This document shows, piece by piece, positions 45,161 through 54,441 of a DNA stretch of 64,000 nucleotides. The notes under the pieces are model-generated. The model was not told the DNA's origin. It searched no databases and saw only the letters and a list, made by a program, of their open reading frames with translations. The first letter of the stretch is position 1, and every line of letters starts with the position of its first letter. This stretch comes from Cytophagales bacterium (GTDB lineage: Bacteria; Bacteroidota; Bacteroidia; Cytophagales; 172606-1). Where the stretch lies: NCBI GenBank assembly GCA_030446715.1, contig JAUJMU010000017.1, positions 26,418 through 90,417 of the forward strand. The letters are read 5' to 3'. Position numbers and translations under genes: made by a program.

Positions 45161-47368
45161 ATGCCACGACTCATCACCATATCCAACCGGCTGCCCATTT
45201 CCGTAAAAGTCAAAGATGGCAACTACATTTACGAACAGAGTGTAGGTGGTCTGGCTACGGGGCTGAGTTCGACCAGTACCAACGAAAATTACTGGGTGGG
45301 CTGGCCGGGCATGACCATCAAAACTGAAGATGAGGAAGCGCTGAAAGAGCGCATGAACAAGGATAACCTGCAGCCGGTTTTCCTCAGTGACCGCGACTAC
45401 GAAAACTTCTACGAAGGATTCAGCAACAAAACCGTCTGGCCGCTTTTTCACTACTTCAAGCAGTACACCGTTTATAAAAAAACCTATTGGGAAGCTTATA
45501 AAAAAGTAAACCAGTGCTTCCGGGATGAAATTGTAAAGATTGCCCAGCCCGACGATATTTTCTGGGTGCATGACTACCAGCTGATGCTGCTGCCGGAAAT
45601 GCTCCGCGAGGCTTTTCCCGATGCGACCATCGGCTTTTTCCTGCACATTCCGTTCCCGTCCTATGAACTGTTCCGTTCCTGCCCGTGGCGCAAGGAAATC
45701 TTGTCGGGCATTCTGGGGGCCGATCTGGTGGGCTTCCACACGTACGACTACGTGCGGCATTTTCTCAGCGCCGCTTCCCGCATTCTGGGGCACGACAATT
45801 ACCTCGGCCGCATCACGCTGCCTGGCCGCGTAGCCGAGGTGGATTCTTTCCCGATGGGGATTGACTACAATAAGTTTGCCAAGGCCGTATTTGAGAAGGA
45901 AACCATCCGCGAAATCATCGAACTGCGGCAGCAACTGGGCAAGGATAAAATTATCCTTTCCGTGGACCGGCTCGATTATTCAAAGGGAATCCTGCAGCGG
46001 ATTCAGGCCTTCGAGCGTTTTCTGGAGCGGTTCCCCGAATACCAGGGTCAGGTGACGCTGCTGGCGATTGTGGTGCCATCCCGCGCCACCGTGGATCAGT
46101 ACAACCAGCTGAAGCAGCATATCGACGAAGCCGTGGGCCGCATCAACGGCAAGTACAACACCCTGCGCTGGACTCCCATTCACTACTTCTACCGGGCCCT
46201 GCCCTTCCATACGCTGGCAGCAGTGTACTATATGTCCGACATTGCCCTGATCACACCTTTCCGCGACGGCATGAACCTGATTGCCAAGGAGTACATTGCT
46301 TCCAAAACTGACCAGACCGGCGTACTGATCCTGAGCGAAATGGCCGGTGCCGCCAAGGAACTGATGGAAGCCGTACTGGTGAACCCCGATGACGTTCACG
46401 ACATTGTGCGGGCCATTCATAAAGCCCTGACCATGCCGGCGCAGGAACAGATTTCGCGCAACGCGGCCATGCAGCAGACCCTGAAGCGCTACAACGTACA
46501 CCGGTGGTCGGAGGTGTTCATGACGCGTCTGAAGGAAGCAAGGCAGGCCACCGAGAAAATCAAGCGCAAAAAATTCAGCGAAGAGATTCTGGAAGAAATC
46601 GTGCAGGCCTACAACGAAGCCGACAAGCGGCTGCTGCTGCTCGACTACGACGGCACCCTGGTTGACTTTCAGGACGACCCGCAGAAAGTGGCTCCGGATG
46701 AATACCTGCTCAACCTGCTGGGCCGGCTGAGCAGCCACCCCGACAACCAGGTGGTGGTGATCAGCGGCCGCGATAAGAATACTCTCGAAAAATGGCTGGG
46801 ACACCTCAACATCGGGATTGTGGCCGAACACGGCGTCTGGTCCCGCGAACCCGGCGAGGAATGGACGCAGGCCGACTTTATTGACCAGGACTGGAAAGAA
46901 GAACTGATGCCCATTTTCGAATTCTTTGTGGACCGTACCCCGGGATCGTTTATCGAAATAAAGGATTTTTCACTGGTGTGGCATTACCGCAAAGCGGATC
47001 AGGGCCTCGCCGAAATGCGGGTACACGAACTGATCGACACCCTGGCGCAGTATACCACCAGCATGCGCCTGCAGATTATGGAAGGCAACAAAGTGATCGA
47101 ACTCAAGAATGCAGGCATCAACAAAGGGCACGCCTCCACCCGGATCATTGAAAAGCTGCCGGGTTGCTTTGCCCTTGCGGCCGGTGATGATTTTACCGAC
47201 GAAGATATCTTCAAGGCACTGGCGCCGTACCCCAACGCCTATACCCTGAAGGTGGGCAACAACGTAACGGCGGCCCGGTACAATCTGAATTCCAACCGCG
47301 AAGTGCTCCGTACCCTGCATGTACTCAGCGAACAGCAACGCGTAGCCTCCAATTATCAAAGCGCCTGA
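45161..47368 (+). CDS. otsAB: bifunctional trehalose-6-phosphate synthase / trehalose-6-phosphatase
   Basis: Residues 1 to about 480 are a GT20 synthase: [29 protein letters not shown] and [10 protein letters not shown] (UDP-glucose and glucose-6-phosphate binding). Residues from about 485 to 735 are a HAD phosphatase with the nucleophile DYDGTLVDF and the motif III/IV region [12 protein letters not shown]. The fusion makes trehalose from UDP-glucose and glucose-6-phosphate in one cytoplasmic polypeptide, an arrangement known from other Bacteroidota. The gene is intact and is the metabolic counterpart of the osmotic channel next to it. Confidence 0.92.
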   Translation: MPRLITISNRLPISVKVKDGNYIYEQSVGGLATGLSSTSTNENYWVGWPGMTIKTEDEEALKERMNKDNLQPVFLSDRDYENFYEGFSNKTVWPLFHYFKQYTVYKKTYWEAYKKVNQCFRDEIVKIAQPDDIFWVHDYQLMLLPEMLREAFPDATIGFFLHIPFPSYELFRSCPWRKEILSGILGADLVGFHTYDYVRHFLSAASRILGHDNYLGRITLPGRVAEVDSFPMGIDYNKFAKAVFEKETIREIIELRQQLGKDKIILSVDRLDYSKGILQRIQAFERFLERFPEYQGQVTLLAIVVPSRATVDQYNQLKQHIDEAVGRINGKYNTLRWTPIHYFYRALPFHTLAAVYYMSDIALITPFRDGMNLIAKEYIASKTDQTGVLILSEMAGAAKELMEAVLVNPDDVHDIVRAIHKALTMPAQEQISRNAAMQQTLKRYNVHRWSEVFMTRLKEARQATEKIKRKKFSEEILEEIVQAYNEADKRLLLLDYDGTLVDFQDDPQKVAPDEYLLNLLGRLSSHPDNQVVVISGRDKNTLEKWLGHLNIGIVAEHGVWSREPGEEWTQADFIDQDWKEELMPIFEFFVDRTPGSFIEIKDFSLVWHYRKADQGLAEMRVHELIDTLAQYTTSMRLQIMEGNKVIELKNAGINKGHASTRIIEKLPGCFALAAGDDFTDEDIFKALAPYPNAYTLKVGNNVTAARYNLNSNREVLRTLHVLSEQQRVASNYQSA

Positions 47369-47371
47369 AAG

Positions 47372-47458
47372 AGTGGTAAGTGGCCAGTTGTAAGTGATAA
47401 GTTAAATCCGGAAACTTATCTACCCCGACTTACCACTAATCACTTGCCACTTACCACT
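47372..47458. repeat. long inverted repeat between otsAB and macro-domain genes
   Basis: AGTGGTAAGTGGCCAGTTGTAAGTGATAAGT and the mirrored right end ACTTGCCACTTACCACT form an imperfect hairpin of about 30 bp arms. It starts four bases after the otsAB stop and ends four bases before the macro-domain ATG, so any transcript crossing it would fold just ahead of the start codon. Confidence 0.6.
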
Positions 47459-47461
47459 ATT

Positions 47462-47992
47462 ATGGTTTCCACCCAGATCATTAAAGGTGACATTACCAAA
47501 GTAGCGGTGGATGCAGTGGTAAACGCGGCGAACTCCTCTTTGCTGGGCGGCGGCGGCGTGGATGGTGCCATTCACCGGGCCGGCGGACCCGAAATTCTGG
47601 AAGCCTGCCGGCAGATACGGGCCCGGCAGGGTGGATGCGCCACCGGCGAGGCGGTGATCACTACGGCCGGAAAGCTGCCGGCAAAATACGTGATCCACAC
47701 CGTAGGCCCCGTGTGGCGTGGCGGCGGGCAGGGAGAGGAAAATCTGCTCGCCAATGCGTACCGCAACAGCCTGCGGCTTGCGGTCGAAAACAATTGCCGG
47801 TCGGTGGCCTTCCCCAATATCAGTACCGGTGTGTACGGCTATCCGCTCCGGCAGGCCGCCCAGGTGGTACACCAGACAGTGGGCAGATTTCTGGAGGAAC
47901 ACCCGGATGCTTTCCAGACAATTATTTTTGTCTGCTTCGATGAGGAGAATTATGGCCTTTATAATCAGCTATGGTCTGCTTCCATCCGTTGA
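47462..47992 (+). CDS. macro-domain ADP-ribose-binding hydrolase
   Basis: I start at [20 protein letters not shown] because the first six residues of the track ORF are inside the inverted repeat. The 176-residue protein is a single MacroD-type macro domain with [23 protein letters not shown] (ADP-ribose binding and catalytic loop) and [12 protein letters not shown]. Homologues remove O-acetyl or ADP-ribosyl groups. The cytoplasmic substrate here is unknown. Confidence 0.9.
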   Translation: MVSTQIIKGDITKVAVDAVVNAANSSLLGGGGVDGAIHRAGGPEILEACRQIRARQGGCATGEAVITTAGKLPAKYVIHTVGPVWRGGGQGEENLLANAYRNSLRLAVENNCRSVAFPNISTGVYGYPLRQAAQVVHQTVGRFLEEHPDAFQTIIFVCFDEENYGLYNQLWSASIR

Positions 47993-48121
47993 TCTGTTTT
48001 TATTAGCCATTCCTCCCCCACCGGCTTGGATCTTTGCGCTTAAATACCATACTTTGCCCCTTAAGCGGCACCCGTGCGTTCCGCTTTTTTGAGCCAACCT
48101 GAACCAAACCCTGATCCCATT

Positions 48122-48332
48122 ATGCCCACCATCGCTGCCAATCTCGTCTGTATCAACGAGTCTGGCAAAAATTCACCACCTGATCCGTGAGAACCCGGAC
48201 GAAGCGCAATGTTTGCTCAACGAACAGCCCGAGATGGTTTCGCGGATTCAGGAAATTGTTACGCTGCTGCGGGAATTTGAGGGAGAAACCTCACGCGCCG
48301 AAGCTGAAAAATCAGTGGTCACTTGTCAGTAA
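48122..48332 (+). pseudogene. small ORF, frameshifted (about 70 codons)
   Basis: The sequence reads MPTIAANLVCINESGK and, after a shift, LIRENPDEAQCLLNEQPEMV, then RIQEIVTLLREFEGETSRAE and stops. The amphipathic second half is protein-like, but no family is recognised. It could be the tail of a lost larger gene. Low confidence. Confidence 0.3.
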
Positions 48333-48436
48333 GCAGCAGGCAATAATTACTGCTTAATGCTGATAATGCCGCAAAAGTTGCAGTAGTGAAAAGAAGTCAC
48401 TTTCTTTCGGGCTTATCTACCTGCCCAGCCCGATTC

Positions 48437-49729
48437 ATGTACCGCATTACCCTCCTCTGGCTGATTTCAGCCGCTCTTCTCTCTGCCTGCGGCCCGACAG
48501 CCAAAGTCCGCCGGACGCTGAAAAAATCCACCGTCCTCAACCGGCACTTTACCGGCTTCGCTCTCTTTGACCCGGCTACCGGCCGGATGCTGGTGCAACA
48601 GAACGCCGGCAAGTATTTTACTCCCGCCTCCAACACCAAGCTTTTTACTTTCTATACCTCCCTGCGCGTACTGGGCGACTCGGTGCCGGCGCTGAAATAC
48701 GCGGTTCTGAACGATACCCTTTTTTTCCGGGGCACCGGCGACCCATCCCTGCTACACCCCGATTTCCAGAATCCGGCGGTGTACAATTTACTGAAGGACC
48801 GGCCGGAAAGGCTTGTTTTTGTGCAGGAGCGGCAGCCGGTACCCCACTACGGCGCGGGCTGGAGTTGGGATGATTACAACGATTCTTATTCGCCGGAAAA
48901 GGCGGCCCTGCCCATTTATGGTAATATTGTGCGGTTTTCGGGAGAAGCAACTGGCCTGCTGCGGGCACAGCCGGATTATTTCCGTACCGGCGTTACCACC
49001 GGAGAGCCGGGCCGGCGGGCAAATTCAATTTTTATCCGTGATCTGGAGAGCAACCGGTTTATCTATCACACCGGCACGGTAACCCGGCCATTCACGCAGG
49101 ATGTTCCCTTCCGCTATTCCGTGCCGCTGGCCATGCAACTGCTGGCCGATACCCTCAGGCGGGAGGTAAGCTGGACCAGTTACCGGCCGCTGCCCGGCAC
49201 TCAGGTACTGTATGGCATCCCCGCCGATACCCTGTACCGCAAGCTGATGCAGGACAGCGACAATTTCATTGCCGAGCAACTGCTGCTGATGGGCTCCTCG
49301 CTGCTGTTTGATTCGCTGAGTACGGAGGGCATGATCAGCTATGCCAGGCAAAATCTATTGGCTGACCTGCCCGACCCGCCGGTGTGGGTGGATGGTTCGG
49401 GCTTGTCGCGGTACAATCTGTTTACACCCCGTACCATGATTTCCCTCTTGCAGAAAATTCAGCGGCAGATTCCGCAGGAAAGACTCTTCAGCATTTTGCC
49501 GGCTGGCGGCCGCAGCGGCACCCTGCGCAACTGGTACGGCGACGATAAGCCGTTTGTATTTGCCAAAACCGGCACCCTGAGCAACGTACACTGTCTGAGC
49601 GGCTACGTGGTGACCACGAAAGGAAAGATTCTGATTTTCAGTTTTATGCACAATAACTTTACCACCCCCACCAACGACATCCGGCGGGAAATGGACAAGG
49701 TACTGAGGATTGCAGCGGGGAGAAAGTGA
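48437..49729 (+). CDS. dacB: D-alanyl-D-alanine carboxypeptidase/endopeptidase (PBP4, S13)
   Basis: The start at 48437 (MYRITLLWLISAALLSACGP) gives a lipoprotein signal with LSAC lipobox; the upstream ATG of the track is less plausible. The 430-residue enzyme has all three penicillin-binding motifs: SNTK near residue 64, SDN near 273 (LMQDSDNFIAEQ), and KTG near 376 (FVFAKTGTLSNVHCLSG), with the typical PBP4 insert between. It trims peptidoglycan side chains and cross-links at the inner face of the outer membrane or in the periplasm. Confidence 0.85.
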   Translation: MYRITLLWLISAALLSACGPTAKVRRTLKKSTVLNRHFTGFALFDPATGRMLVQQNAGKYFTPASNTKLFTFYTSLRVLGDSVPALKYAVLNDTLFFRGTGDPSLLHPDFQNPAVYNLLKDRPERLVFVQERQPVPHYGAGWSWDDYNDSYSPEKAALPIYGNIVRFSGEATGLLRAQPDYFRTGVTTGEPGRRANSIFIRDLESNRFIYHTGTVTRPFTQDVPFRYSVPLAMQLLADTLRREVSWTSYRPLPGTQVLYGIPADTLYRKLMQDSDNFIAEQLLLMGSSLLFDSLSTEGMISYARQNLLADLPDPPVWVDGSGLSRYNLFTPRTMISLLQKIQRQIPQERLFSILPAGGRSGTLRNWYGDDKPFVFAKTGTLSNVHCLSGYVVTTKGKILIFSFMHNNFTTPTNDIRREMDKVLRIAAGRK

Positions 49730-49822
49730 GTAGTTGTTGGTTATTGGTTATTCGGTGCTCAGGGAGTCGAATATCAGTGTCTGCTTCCGGAAAAATCGAA
49801 CAACGAACAACCAATAACTACT
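49729..49822. repeat. inverted family B-like repeats in a convergent gap
   Basis: AGTAGTTGTTGGTTATTGG on the left and CCAATAACTACT on the right are inverted copies of the family B start. The stretch separates the convergent dacB and NlpC/P60 genes and may end both transcripts. The last base of the dacB stop codon is inside the repeat. Confidence 0.5.
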
Positions 49823-49837
49823 TGATTAGCTTCTGGC

Positions 49838-51025
49838 TCAGAAAAGTTTGGCACTGCTCAGTTTGATGATGTCGTCTTTGCTGGTGTTGAGCATGCGTTT
49901 GGCCCGCAGGAAACGCTTCATGTTAAACTCATCGAAGTTGGGCGCACTCCGGTCAAAGGAAGATACGGTCACCCTGCCGGAGGCGTGAATAAACTGGTTG
50001 TTGCCGATCCACATGCCTACGTGCGTCACCCGTTCCGTCGCAGTCGGGGTAGCTGCCCGGCCGAAGAAGAGAAGGTCGCCGGGCCGGAGCAAATCAAATC
50101 CACCGGAAGTGTCAACCAGGTCGCCCACGTGTACCTGCTGGGAAGCATCCCGTGGCAGCACAAGGCCATTCATGAAATAAACCGATTTGGTAAACCCGCT
50201 GCAATCAACCCCTTTGGTAGAAGTGCCGCCCCAGAGGTAGGGAACACCCATAAATTTCATGGCCGATTTTACCACCGACTCCTCATTTACACGGAGCGAA
50301 GAAATCCATTCCTGGTACGGTTTGGCTTCTGATTTTGGCACGAAGCCTTCCCGTCCATCCGGAAACCTGACTTTGTAGAAGTCCTGCTGTTCTCCGGTTA
50401 ACTGGAGGACGTTGCCCGCGGTGAGGTCTGACACCGTCTGCGCGTTCCGGTCAGGGTGCGCGAATGAAAATCCGTACACGGAGAGGTAAATCAGTTTATC
50501 AGCATTCTGCCACGCATCGAAGGCAGCTTTGTCCATGAACTGCACGCCGGCGTCGGTCCAGGCAATGTAGCCGTCGGGCGTCTGCACCAGGTACCAGTTG
50601 CCCTTTTTGTTCAGAATTTTAATGGGCGTGCCCAGTGTCATCTGCGAAGCCAGTTCAGAAGCGTCGCGGGGCTCACTGCGCAGGTTGGCAACCGAGAGGG
50701 ATACAACACCGTAAATTTTCCCGCCCAGCTCCTGAGCAGGCAGCAGTTGAATGCTGTCGGTGACGGCTACGTTGCGGCTGCTCAGTTGGGAGAGCAGGTG
50801 CGTTTTGGCTTCGGGCAGATTGGTTTCGCCTTTGAGCAGCACGCCTCCCTTTTTGGGCATATCCGATGCTTCCACTTTAAACAGCGCAACCCTTTTGTCG
50901 GGGGCGTACGTCTGCTGGGTAGCCGTAATCAGGCCTTTCGTATCAACCAGGCCGGCAGACTCACGGGCGGTACGGCACGAGGCCATCAGGGATAAGAGCA
51001 GGCCGGCAAAGAGGACTTTTTTCAT
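49838..51025 (-). CDS. NlpC/P60 peptidoglycan endopeptidase with SH3 domains, lipoprotein
   Basis: From the ATG at 51025 the product starts MKKVLFAGLLLSLMASCRTA, a lipoprotein signal (MASC). One or two bacterial SH3 domains lie between about 110 and 240 (NLRSEPRDASELASQM, KGNWYLVQTPDGYIAW). The NlpC/P60 catalytic domain follows with the cysteine in GVDCSGF near residue 275, histidine in THVGMWIG near 335, and the third residue in FIHASG. It cleaves the stem peptide of peptidoglycan in the periplasm. The track start 16 codons upstream is less likely. Confidence 0.88.
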   Translation of the reverse strand: MKKVLFAGLLLSLMASCRTARESAGLVDTKGLITATQQTYAPDKRVALFKVEASDMPKKGGVLLKGETNLPEAKTHLLSQLSSRNVAVTDSIQLLPAQELGGKIYGVVSLSVANLRSEPRDASELASQMTLGTPIKILNKKGNWYLVQTPDGYIAWTDAGVQFMDKAAFDAWQNADKLIYLSVYGFSFAHPDRNAQTVSDLTAGNVLQLTGEQQDFYKVRFPDGREGFVPKSEAKPYQEWISSLRVNEESVVKSAMKFMGVPYLWGGTSTKGVDCSGFTKSVYFMNGLVLPRDASQQVHVGDLVDTSGGFDLLRPGDLLFFGRAATPTATERVTHVGMWIGNNQFIHASGRVTVSSFDRSAPNFDEFNMKRFLRAKRMLNTSKDDIIKLSSAKLF

Positions 51026-51306
51026 AAACAGAATCCTGAAAAGAAGAAATTGGATGATCAGTGCAAGCAACAACAGTACAAGTTTGCTGCCGAAAAAGTT
51101 TATTCCGCCAACCAGTTGGTCTCAGCTGCGGAAGAATCGCTAAATATAGCAAAAGCCTGTTTTGCGAAAGGAATGGCCCCTTTGTCCCGCCGTAAGAAAT
51201 AACCTTTTTGTTGGGTGGCAAAAGCAGATTTTCCTGCCGTTTATAATAAATGATTTAAAAACAGGTTTTATTGATATATCTTCAAACCAGCAATTCTTTT
51301 CAATTA
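51026..51306. other. divergent promoter region between two NlpC/P60 genes
   Basis: About 280 bp shared by divergent lipoprotein genes. The right 80 bp are AT-rich and probably hold the plus-strand promoter. ORFs at 50961-51221 and 51162-51596 are frame shadows. Confidence 0.4.
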
Positions 51307-51960
51307 ATGCGTACCCGAAAGATTACCTGCTTCCTGACGGCATTCTTCGCATTAACAATCTCCTTTACCGCCTGTCAAAGTTCAAAATCCGGCGGGCGAA
51401 AAAAGCTTTCGGTCCTCACCTACGAGAAAAAGCGGGGCAGCCGGAGTGGCTCTGCCTCTCAGGGGCAGTACTCCGCCCGGCGAAAAGAGCGGGGCCGGCC
51501 AAGCAGCGGCGCAAAAACCAGCTCAGCGGGCAAAAGTCCGGCAGCCAGCCGGGGACGCAGTGCCGATGCTACCGCCGATGCCACGAAAGTGATTGAAGCA
51601 GCCCGTTCTTACATCGGCACTCCCTATCGGTACGGCGGCACCACCCGCCGCGGCATGGATTGTTCGGGATTGCTGTGCACTTCCTTCCAGGTGGTAAACA
51701 TCTCGCTGCCCCGCCCTTCCTACGAACAGGCGGAGTACGGCCGGGAGGTGCGTCTGCGCGATGTCCAGCCCGGCGATCTGGTGTTTTTCAGCGATAAGAA
51801 GATTGGCAATAAAGTTACACACGTTGGCATGGTTACCGTTGTGAATGGCCGCGGGGAGGTTACGTTTATCCACGCCAGCACGAGCCGCGGGGTAACCGAG
51901 GACAATCTGTATAAGGAGTATTACCAAAAGATTTTTGTGAAGGCAGTCCGTCCTTTTTGA
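51307..51960 (+). CDS. NlpC/P60 family lipoprotein
   Basis: Starting at MRTRKITCFLTAFFALTISF the signal ends in SFTAC, a lipobox. A low-complexity basic/Ser-rich spacer (residues 35-90) leads to the NlpC/P60 domain with cysteine in GMDCSGLL near 118, histidine in THVGMVTV near 172 and FIHAS. The plain domain without SH3 repeats sets it apart from the divergent neighbour, although both likely act on cell-wall peptides. The gene ends 38 bp before the tRNA. Confidence 0.88.
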   Translation: MRTRKITCFLTAFFALTISFTACQSSKSGGRKKLSVLTYEKKRGSRSGSASQGQYSARRKERGRPSSGAKTSSAGKSPAASRGRSADATADATKVIEAARSYIGTPYRYGGTTRRGMDCSGLLCTSFQVVNISLPRPSYEQAEYGREVRLRDVQPGDLVFFSDKKIGNKVTHVGMVTVVNGRGEVTFIHASTSRGVTEDNLYKEYYQKIFVKAVRPF

Positions 51961-51985
51961 AATACGGGCATTCCGCGTATATTTG
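51957..51985 (+). promoter_or_regulatory. promoter of tRNA-Ala
   Basis: TTG at 51957 and TATATTTG at 51978 are separated by 18 bases, near-exact Bacteroidota consensus, and lie 13 bp before the tRNA. The upstream box overlaps the end of the NlpC/P60 gene. Confidence 0.65.
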
Positions 51986-51998
51986 CACGCAATCAGCC

Positions 51999-52072
<74 letters not shown>

Positions 52073-52073
52073 C

Positions 52074-52107
52074 TAAACCCCCAAATCTGTGAAATTTGGG
52101 GGTTTTT
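52074..52107 (+). terminator. intrinsic terminator after tRNA-Ala
   Basis: AAACCCCCAAAT and ATTTGGGGGTTTTT form a strong stem with a short loop and a T-run. It begins two bases after the tRNA and marks the end of chromosomal transcription before the integrated element. Confidence 0.75.
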
Positions 52108-52238
52108 AATAAAAGTGAGACAATAAGGACAGACATTGCAAAAGTTGTTTCCGTGCGCCGGGGAGGGCCACAACTCAACTAGGCAATGACCTTAAGAAAA
52201 AAGCCATTACTGCTAAGCTCCATATCCCGAAGGAGCCA

Positions 52239-53390
52239 ATGAATGGACGCTGGTTTGTGTTTTTCTCTTTCCGTAATCCACAGACGGATAAGATGCAGCG
52301 GTTTAAAGTTTATGACGGCTTTCACCAGCTCCCAACAATTTCACAAAGAACGGAGCACGGAAAAAGAATAGCTGCCAATCTTAATCGCAGGCTGAGGCGT
52401 GGCTGGTCGCCCTTTACGGATAGTTCTTCGGCTATATATGAGGATGTTATAGGCTATGCCAAGGATAAGGCTTTGTGTCCCGTTAAGGAAGCTGATCAGT
52501 CCATCAGTCATTTTTGCAATCAGGTTCTTTCCTCTCAGAAAGCTCATCTAAGGCCTGATAGCATCCGAACCTATACCAATCATTCAAGAACTTTTCTTCG
52601 CTGGCTGCACGAAAAGGGCTTAGATAATCAGGACATTTCGGACCTAACCAGCGATTCGGTGAAACCGTTTTTTGAGGAAATGACTGCGAATGGTCGGAGC
52701 AATACTACCCGAAACCACTTTCTGAGTACTATGCAGACCATTTTCAATCACCTACAGGAGGGAAACATAATTAAGACAAATCCATTCAGCGCCATTAAAA
52801 AGCTGAAAATGGACAAACAGGGGAGCTTATACTTTAAAAAGACGCAGCAGCAAGTATTAAAGGAAGAAATACCAGCCCGTGATCCGCAGCTCTGGCTCTT
52901 TGTGCAGTTTATGTATTACTGTTTTATCCGGCCCAAGGAGTTAAGGTTACTTAAAGTCGGGGATATAGACATCTGGGAAGAAAAAATCTTGATAAGAGGC
53001 GACATATCAAAAAACAGGAAATCTGAATTTGTGCTCATACCGCCTCCCCTTGTAAAGGCAATCAAGAACACTGAACTTCTTAAATACCCTGACAAATACT
53101 TTGTATTTGGTTCGCAGGGAGTGCCGGCTCTGACACACGTATCAACTAATCACTTTACCCGCCACCACCTGAACATTCTGCGGGAATTGCGCATGTCCCG
53201 CAGCCATACACTTTATAGCTGGAAGCACACGGGAGTTTGTATGGCAGTCAGGGAAGGTATAAATCTGCGGTTTTTGCAACAACAGTTGCGCCACCACTCG
53301 ATGGATCAGATGCTGGCGTACATGAAAGGAATGGGAATTTTAGAGAACGAAGACTTCAAAAAGGGTGTGATTCAAAATTACGCACCTTGA
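52239..53390 (+). CDS. int: tyrosine-type site-specific recombinase (integrase)
   Basis: The 383-residue protein has an N-terminal arm-binding region (WFVFFSFRNPQTDKMQRFKVYDG), a SAM-like core-binding domain at about 80-180, and the catalytic domain: arginine in CFIRPKELRLL, HTLYSWKHTG, LRHHSMDQMLAYMKG with the tyrosine nucleophile. In place of the second arginine there is a lysine (WKHTG), as in several Bacteroidota integrases. The frame is open upstream of the ATG and encodes AKLHIPKEP, which looks native, so the true start may be up to about 25 codons earlier. It presumably integrates the element at tRNA-Ala. Confidence 0.9.
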   Translation: MNGRWFVFFSFRNPQTDKMQRFKVYDGFHQLPTISQRTEHGKRIAANLNRRLRRGWSPFTDSSSAIYEDVIGYAKDKALCPVKEADQSISHFCNQVLSSQKAHLRPDSIRTYTNHSRTFLRWLHEKGLDNQDISDLTSDSVKPFFEEMTANGRSNTTRNHFLSTMQTIFNHLQEGNIIKTNPFSAIKKLKMDKQGSLYFKKTQQQVLKEEIPARDPQLWLFVQFMYYCFIRPKELRLLKVGDIDIWEEKILIRGDISKNRKSEFVLIPPPLVKAIKNTELLKYPDKYFVFGSQGVPALTHVSTNHFTRHHLNILRELRMSRSHTLYSWKHTGVCMAVREGINLRFLQQQLRHHSMDQMLAYMKGMGILENEDFKKGVIQNYAP

Positions 53391-53700
53391 AATAGTGCAA
53401 GAATATTATTTGGCCGCTGAGGAATCTCAACCGTGATTGCGGTAAAATCGGACCTTAAACTGGGTAGTATACGTGCCCTTTCGGCATGTTCCACCACACT
53501 TTCCCGAAGGATATTCGGCCTCGATTTTTGGCCGCGTAATTTTGAAACGCACCCTTCAAAAATCAGTTTCCGGAACTTTAAAAACGTTGATTATTGGTAG
53601 AAATCTTAAAAATAAGTAGTGAAGTAGTGAGTTTGTTCGTTTCTGCGCAATAGGGGCAGTTTTTAGTAATTTCCAACGAGGTAAACTCACTACTTGATAT
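53361..53700. other. inverted-repeat cluster behind the integrase
   Basis: AAGGGTGTGATTCAAAATTACGC inside the integrase end (53361-53383) has an inverted counterpart at 53534-53556 matching at 21 of 23 positions. A second, perfect 13-bp pair, AAGTAGTGAGTTT at 53622 and AAACTCACTACTT at 53683, follows. Positions suggest recombinase arm sites, a regulator site or a terminator; none is proven. On the minus strand the region also has a short open frame without an ATG. Confidence 0.5.
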
Positions 53701-53824
53701 AGTGAGTCTGGTTACATCCTGTTAGTTTGTTGTTGCCACCCGGATATAGTACCTTTTATTAAATGGCATCAGTGTTAATCTTTATAGATAATGCGTCATC
53801 AGCTACGTTTTTGATTTTACTACG

Positions 53825-53983
53825 ATGTTGAACATAGTTTTGCCTAAAATTTTCGCCCTGTTCTTGCGTTTTAGATTTGACTGGTTAGATTTGGGTGCTT
53901 GCCTGTTATGTATGGACACGCAGAAACACCGAATCGGCCAAATGGCGATCGAGGATATAAGAGAGGTTTCCTTTGAATATTAG
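53825..53983 (+). CDS. possible small ORF (52 aa)
   Basis: Starting at ATG the frame reads MLNIVLPKIFALFLRFRFDW and ends DIREVSFEY. It has a hydrophobic N-terminal half and a hydrophilic C-terminal half. No family is recognised and no ribosome-binding site is clear. It may be a remnant or a chance frame in this otherwise gene-poor kilobase (53391-54091). Confidence 0.2.
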   Translation: MLNIVLPKIFALFLRFRFDWLDLGACLLCMDTQKHRIGQMAIEDIREVSFEY

Positions 53984-54049
53984 GCTGATAACTTTGCATA
54001 CTACCGGCTGTAATAACTTAAAAGAAACCGCCAAAAAAGAAAAAACAAA

Positions 54050-54083
54050 AAGTAGGGTTGAATCCTTGACCCAACCCCTACTA
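54050..54083 (-). terminator. intrinsic terminator of the 44-aa gene
   Basis: On the minus strand AGTAGGGGTTG and CAACCCTACT pair across a short loop and are followed by TTTTTGTTTTTTC. It begins eight bases after the stop of the small gene at 54092. Confidence 0.6.
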
Positions 54084-54091
54084 GACCGTTA

Positions 54092-54226
54092 CTAACGGCG
54101 TTTTAAGCGCTCTAGTGGAATGCGAAATACTCCACCTTTCGGATGATAAATCCGCTTACCTTTTATGGTAATATAGGGGGTGTAAATGAACTCATCACCG
54201 TCGCGCTCTTTCCGTCTGGCAGACAT
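54092..54226 (-). CDS. small basic protein (44 aa)
   Basis: This gene is too short for the ORF track. It reads MSARRKERDGDEFIYTPYIT and KGKRIYHPKGGVFRIPLERL. The composition is strongly basic and the GKRIYHPKGGVFRIP stretch looks like a compact beta-hairpin. A good terminator directly follows, which supports a real gene. I do not know the family; a nucleic-acid-binding role is possible. Confidence 0.5.
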   Translation of the reverse strand: MSARRKERDGDEFIYTPYITIKGKRIYHPKGGVFRIPLERLKRR

Positions 54227-54294
54227 GATTTAGCGTAGTTAGTGGTGAATAGATGGTGTCCCGAACGTCACGGTGTGGGCGTTATCACCGATTA

Positions 54295-54331
54295 GCCCCG
54301 TCAGATGGCAGTCTGAACGGGGCGTTTTTTT
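54295..54331 (+). terminator. orphan plus-strand terminator
   Basis: GCCCCGTCAGA and TCTGAACGGGGC pair around a short loop and are followed by GTTTTTTT. No plus-strand ORF ends upstream, so it may close a small RNA or an antisense transcript to the 44-aa gene region. Confidence 0.6.
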
Positions 54332-54441
54332 ACAAACTATTCCTCATCAATAGTCAGTGCAAGCTGATCAATTTGCATTGATAGTATTTTGATATCTTTT
54401 GCCCTGATTGATTCAGGATAGGTTAAGAAAGCTGTTTTTTG

